DNA from: Candidatus Methanophagaceae archaeon
GTDB taxonomy: Archaea > Halobacteriota > Syntropharchaeia > Alkanophagales > Methanospirareceae
Length of the DNA: 6,618 nt
Direction of reading: 5' to 3'
NCBI GenBank assembly: GCA_013374505.1
Contig: QENJ01000272.1
Span: forward strand, 1-6,618
Under the pieces are notes generated by a model, which was not told the origin of the DNA, made no database searches, and was given only the letters and a program-made list of their open reading frames with translations. Shown piece after piece: positions 5,083 through 6,618 of this stretch. A program made the translations under genes and the position numbers. The stretch's first letter is position 1, and each line of letters begins with the position of its first letter.

Positions 5083-5643
5083 TGTATAGTCCCATTATAT
5101 CACCTCTGTACTTGTTGTAGCAGTCGAAGAACATTGTGTTGTTGAAACCCGTATCATACCCGTCACTATGCCCTGCAGACAGCATATGCTCACGTTCATA
5201 TCTGATATATGGCTTTCTCCTCTTTTTCTTCGTTGATTCCTCGTTTGCCAACCATTCTTTTAGGTGGTGTTGATCTATCCTGTTGTGTGGTATGTGAATC
5301 CCATAATCCCGTTTTATCACCTTTTCAAGCCTTCTTGCACCGAGTTTATACTTTTCGTTTGCCCGCTTGATGATCTCTCTTTCGTTCATACTCAATCCTT
5401 CTCCTTCCGGTCGTCCACGCCATTTTGTGGGATATACTCGTGATACGTGAGCCAGTACGCCCAGACTCGCTTTACCGTGGAGATACTGACCCGCATCTCA
5501 AGTGCGATACTCCGTGTACTCTTATCCCGTATTTTGTGCCTTACGATCTATTTTATCTTTCGTTTGGTCAACCGACCATACTTTCGCTTTCCAAAAGTTA
5601 ACATCGTGTGGGTATATGTAGCCAAACATTTTGGGACTACACA
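5083..5643 (-). mobile_element. Internally deleted insertion-sequence remnant (561 bp) with terminal inverted repeats
   Basis: The ends are TGTATAGTCCCATTATAT (5083-5100, plus strand) and, on the minus strand, TGTGTAGTCCCAAAATGT (5643-5626), matching at 14 of 18 positions including TAGTCCCA. They enclose a decayed transposase gene on the minus strand that starts 22 bases inside its end. Intact elements with this kind of transposase are normally about twice as long, so the catalytic part has been lost internally. No clear target-site duplication is seen: the flanks read GGAT and GTAA. Confidence 0.75.
5150..5604 (-). pseudogene. Transposase remnant (HTH plus start of integrase-core domain, IS481-like)
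   Basis: Reading from ATG 5604 on the minus strand gives MLTFGKRKYGRLTKRKIK, then an in-frame TAG (5550-5548) where a Trp codon is expected, then a homeodomain-like HTH (IVRHKIRDKSTRSIALEMRV and on through STVKRVWAYW). Near 5421-5430 the frame must shift by one base. The new frame reads RGRPEGEGLSMNEREIIKRA, EKYKLGARRLEKVIKRDYGIH, IPHNRI, KKKRRKPYIRYEREH and SAGHSD. That order (HTH, GRP linker, YGIHIPHNRI, RYEREHS, H-x-D) is typical of archaeal DDE/rve integrase-core transposases. The HSD is probably where the first catalytic Asp sits (usually HTDW); everything after it, including the remaining catalytic residues, is missing. The gene is dead by nonsense, frameshift and deletion. The IS481 assignment is tentative. 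Confidence 0.8.
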
Positions 5644-5647
5644 GTAA

Positions 5648-6013
5648 AAGAAACTAACTGAAATCAGAAAGTTGCACGGGCATTCAAAATATGCGGTGGT
5701 GATGTCAATGCTTTACAAGCTCGGCGAGCAGATAGTACCTGAAAATTCGGAAAGCATCTATTTCCTGCATAAAATAGCGGTGGTGATTGGTAGTATCGAC
5801 TTGGGAGAACGGGGAAGGAAGAATTTAACTAGCTGAAGAAAGCCGCTCAAAGAAATGCGTGGGCAGAGGTTAGAGATTAATATAGCCTTTTTCGATGCAG
5901 GGCTCTCAAATGGTTTGATACTGATTGAAGGTGAGCGTAATTTATGCCTTTCTGTAGATTCAACAAACCCAAACCTGTCCTTCATTGTGAAACAGGGCTT
6001 TCTTTATCAATAA
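5648..6013 (+). pseudogene. Broken small gene, possibly Roadblock/LC7-like
   Basis: A frame open from 5648 reads through EIRKLHGHSKYAVVMSMLYK and EQIVPENSESIYFLHKIAVV to a TGA at 5834-5836. It then resumes in the same frame (RKPLKEMRGQRLEINIAFFD, NGLILIEGERNLCLSVDS, NPNLSFIV) to a TAA at 6011. A strong archaeal ribosome site GGTGAT (5698-5703) precedes ATG 5708, which would give a 42-residue product or, if the TGA were sense, 101 residues. The pattern hydrophobic L-x-x-x-x-G, AVVMS, then a helix, then strand-EGER-strand ending NPNLSFI resembles the Roadblock/LC7 fold (GTPase-regulating small proteins, common in archaea), but this is my own loose alignment. The frame begins right at the IS end and has a stop there, so the 5' end may have been cut by the insertion. 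It could also simply be non-coding. Confidence 0.4.
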
Positions 6014-6048
6014 CTATGTTTTTTGTTCTCGTTCTCTATTTTTTGAGG
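6014..6048 (+). terminator. T-rich tract downstream of the broken gene
   Basis: Two runs of six T (6019-6024 and 6039-6044) follow the TAA at 6011-6013 within a pyrimidine-rich stretch. Archaeal polymerase stops at such oligo-T tracts without a hairpin. Confidence 0.4.
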
Positions 6049-6067
6049 GATGGTCATGGAAAAATAG

Positions 6068-6083
6068 AAAAGCTTTTAAATAG
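6068..6083 (+). promoter_or_regulatory. BRE/TATA promoter of the surface-protein gene
   Basis: GAAAAGC followed by TTTTAAATA (TATA at 6074-6082) is a strong archaeal promoter. Start of transcription is expected near 6105, leaving a leader of about 70 bases before ATG 6177. The leader shows a weak AGGT at 6163-6166, ten bases before the start codon, and no gene. Confidence 0.55.
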
Positions 6084-6176
6084 CTATGACATACACCAAA
6101 CATATGTTATAGGCACCGCATTTAAGTGCAGACTCTTGAGTAAGTGGTAGTGTGAAATAAAAAGGTATGGATAAAA

Positions 6177-6618
6177 ATGCCGAATGGAAATGGAAAACCT
6201 TCTTGGTATAAGAACCCGATTTATATAATAGCTATTATAGGCCTCATAGGCGTCGTATTAGCGGCTATAATAGGTGCTACATGGCCATTTTTCTTAAATC
6301 CACCCCAATCTGATTTCGGCATTTTCGTTAATCCTGTGAACGGAGCAGTTCAACAAGGTGGCGTAATTACCACCGAAATTACTATTAACAGCCTTCATGG
6401 ATATGATTATCCCGTAAGCCTCAGCGCCGTGAAATCATCAGGCATAGTGCTTTCTTTCGCACCTATATCTAAAAAGCCCCCATATATTTCAGCGGTAACG
6501 ATATATGTGAACTCAACTGTTCAAGCATCTGAGTATAAAATAGACATCACGGGGAGAGGCGCAACTGGAAAAGAGCATACTTGCTGCTACACTTTAACTG
6601 TTAATCCAACAGCAACAC
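6177..6618 (+). CDS. Membrane-anchored surface protein with Ig-like beta-sandwich domain (partial)
   Basis: The frame is open from ATG 6177 to the window edge (147 codons plus one base). A short polar N-terminus (MPNGNGKPSWYKN) precedes one hydrophobic segment at about residues 14-36 (rich in Ile, Val, Gly and Ala), which looks like an uncleaved signal anchor and so places the rest outside the cell. From about residue 45 on there is one copy of a beta-rich domain: DFGIFVNPVNGAVQQGG, then ITINSLHGYDYPVSLSAV, an FAPIS turn, VTIYVNSTVQASEYKIDITG and TCCYTLTVNP. This order (F-x-V-x-P, QGG, S-x-x-GY-x-x-PVSLS, A-x-x-Y-x-I-x-I-x-G) is that of the repeated Ig-like domains of archaeal and bacterial secreted proteins. 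More copies may follow outside the window. An upstream ATG at 6167 is in another frame and closes after 14 codons. The ligand is unknown. Confidence 0.82.
   Translation, partial: MPNGNGKPSWYKNPIYIIAIIGLIGVVLAAIIGATWPFFLNPPQSDFGIFVNPVNGAVQQGGVITTEITINSLHGYDYPVSLSAVKSSGIVLSFAPISKKPPYISAVTIYVNSTVQASEYKIDITGRGATGKEHTCCYTLTVNPTAT

Noticed and set aside
4976..5395. A 139-codon intact gene overlapping the start of the fumarase gene
   Set aside because: Its N-terminal half is the middle of a frameshifted transposase, and its C-terminal part runs through the IS end into the fumarase promoter, so it is not a separate gene.
5447..5647. 66-codon plus-strand frame in the IS
   Set aside because: It is antisense to the helix-turn-helix part of the transposase remnant and runs through the IS end.
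5834..5836. TGA as a selenocysteine codon
   Set aside because: No SECIS-like hairpin is apparent and the residue context (TS-R) is not that of a known selenoprotein; a nonsense mutation beside an IS is simpler.
5758..6150. Minus frame 5758-5985 and plus frame 5944-6150
   Set aside because: The first opposes the better-supported plus frame with a ribosome site; the second overlaps a T-rich tract and a strong TATA box and looks non-coding.

Overview
The window looks like chromosomal DNA of a euryarchaeon that uses coenzyme F420. Supporting evidence is a cofG homologue, an archaeal-type ArgJ, a small MTH1187-family protein, a tRNA without encoded CCA, TATA-like boxes 24-32 bases upstream of starts, and several apparently leaderless genes. 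Methanogen relatives such as ANME-1/Methanophagales would fit, but that placement is inference from gene content and not proved here.

Layout. Positions 1-482 hold the 5' half of cofG on the minus strand, cut by the window edge. A 71-base gap with one AT-rich, nearly palindromic TATA box separates it from a divergent 212-residue gene of unknown function. That gene is followed on the same strand by a thiamine-binding (MTH1187/YkoF type) protein. Two minus-strand genes come next: a SemiSWEET-type sugar transporter and a ThpR 2'-5' RNA ligase/cyclic phosphodiesterase. Positions 2543-2829 carry no gene but hold a 144-base segment bounded by inverted repeats. A minus-strand tRNA-Val(CAC) follows, then argJ on the plus strand and, convergent with it, the beta subunit of a two-subunit class I fumarase. 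The argJ/fumarase junction carries a 40-base tandem duplication and a perfect 8-bp hairpin.

The right third (5083-6618) is accessory in character. It starts with a 561-base insertion-sequence remnant that has recognisable terminal inverted repeats and a decayed transposase (nonsense codon, frameshift, catalytic core deleted). Directly against its end lies a broken small gene with a tentative Roadblock/LC7-like pattern. After a T-rich stretch and a strong promoter comes the 5' part of a membrane-anchored surface protein with an Ig-like beta-sandwich domain.

The conserved genes are unrelated housekeeping functions (F420 synthesis, arginine synthesis, central carbon metabolism, RNA repair/processing, translation) and do not form one pathway. 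No new defence or biosynthetic system is evident. The most notable points are the unusual ArgJ motifs, the internally deleted IS next to a broken gene, the orphan fumarase beta subunit and the unrecognised gene divergent from cofG.
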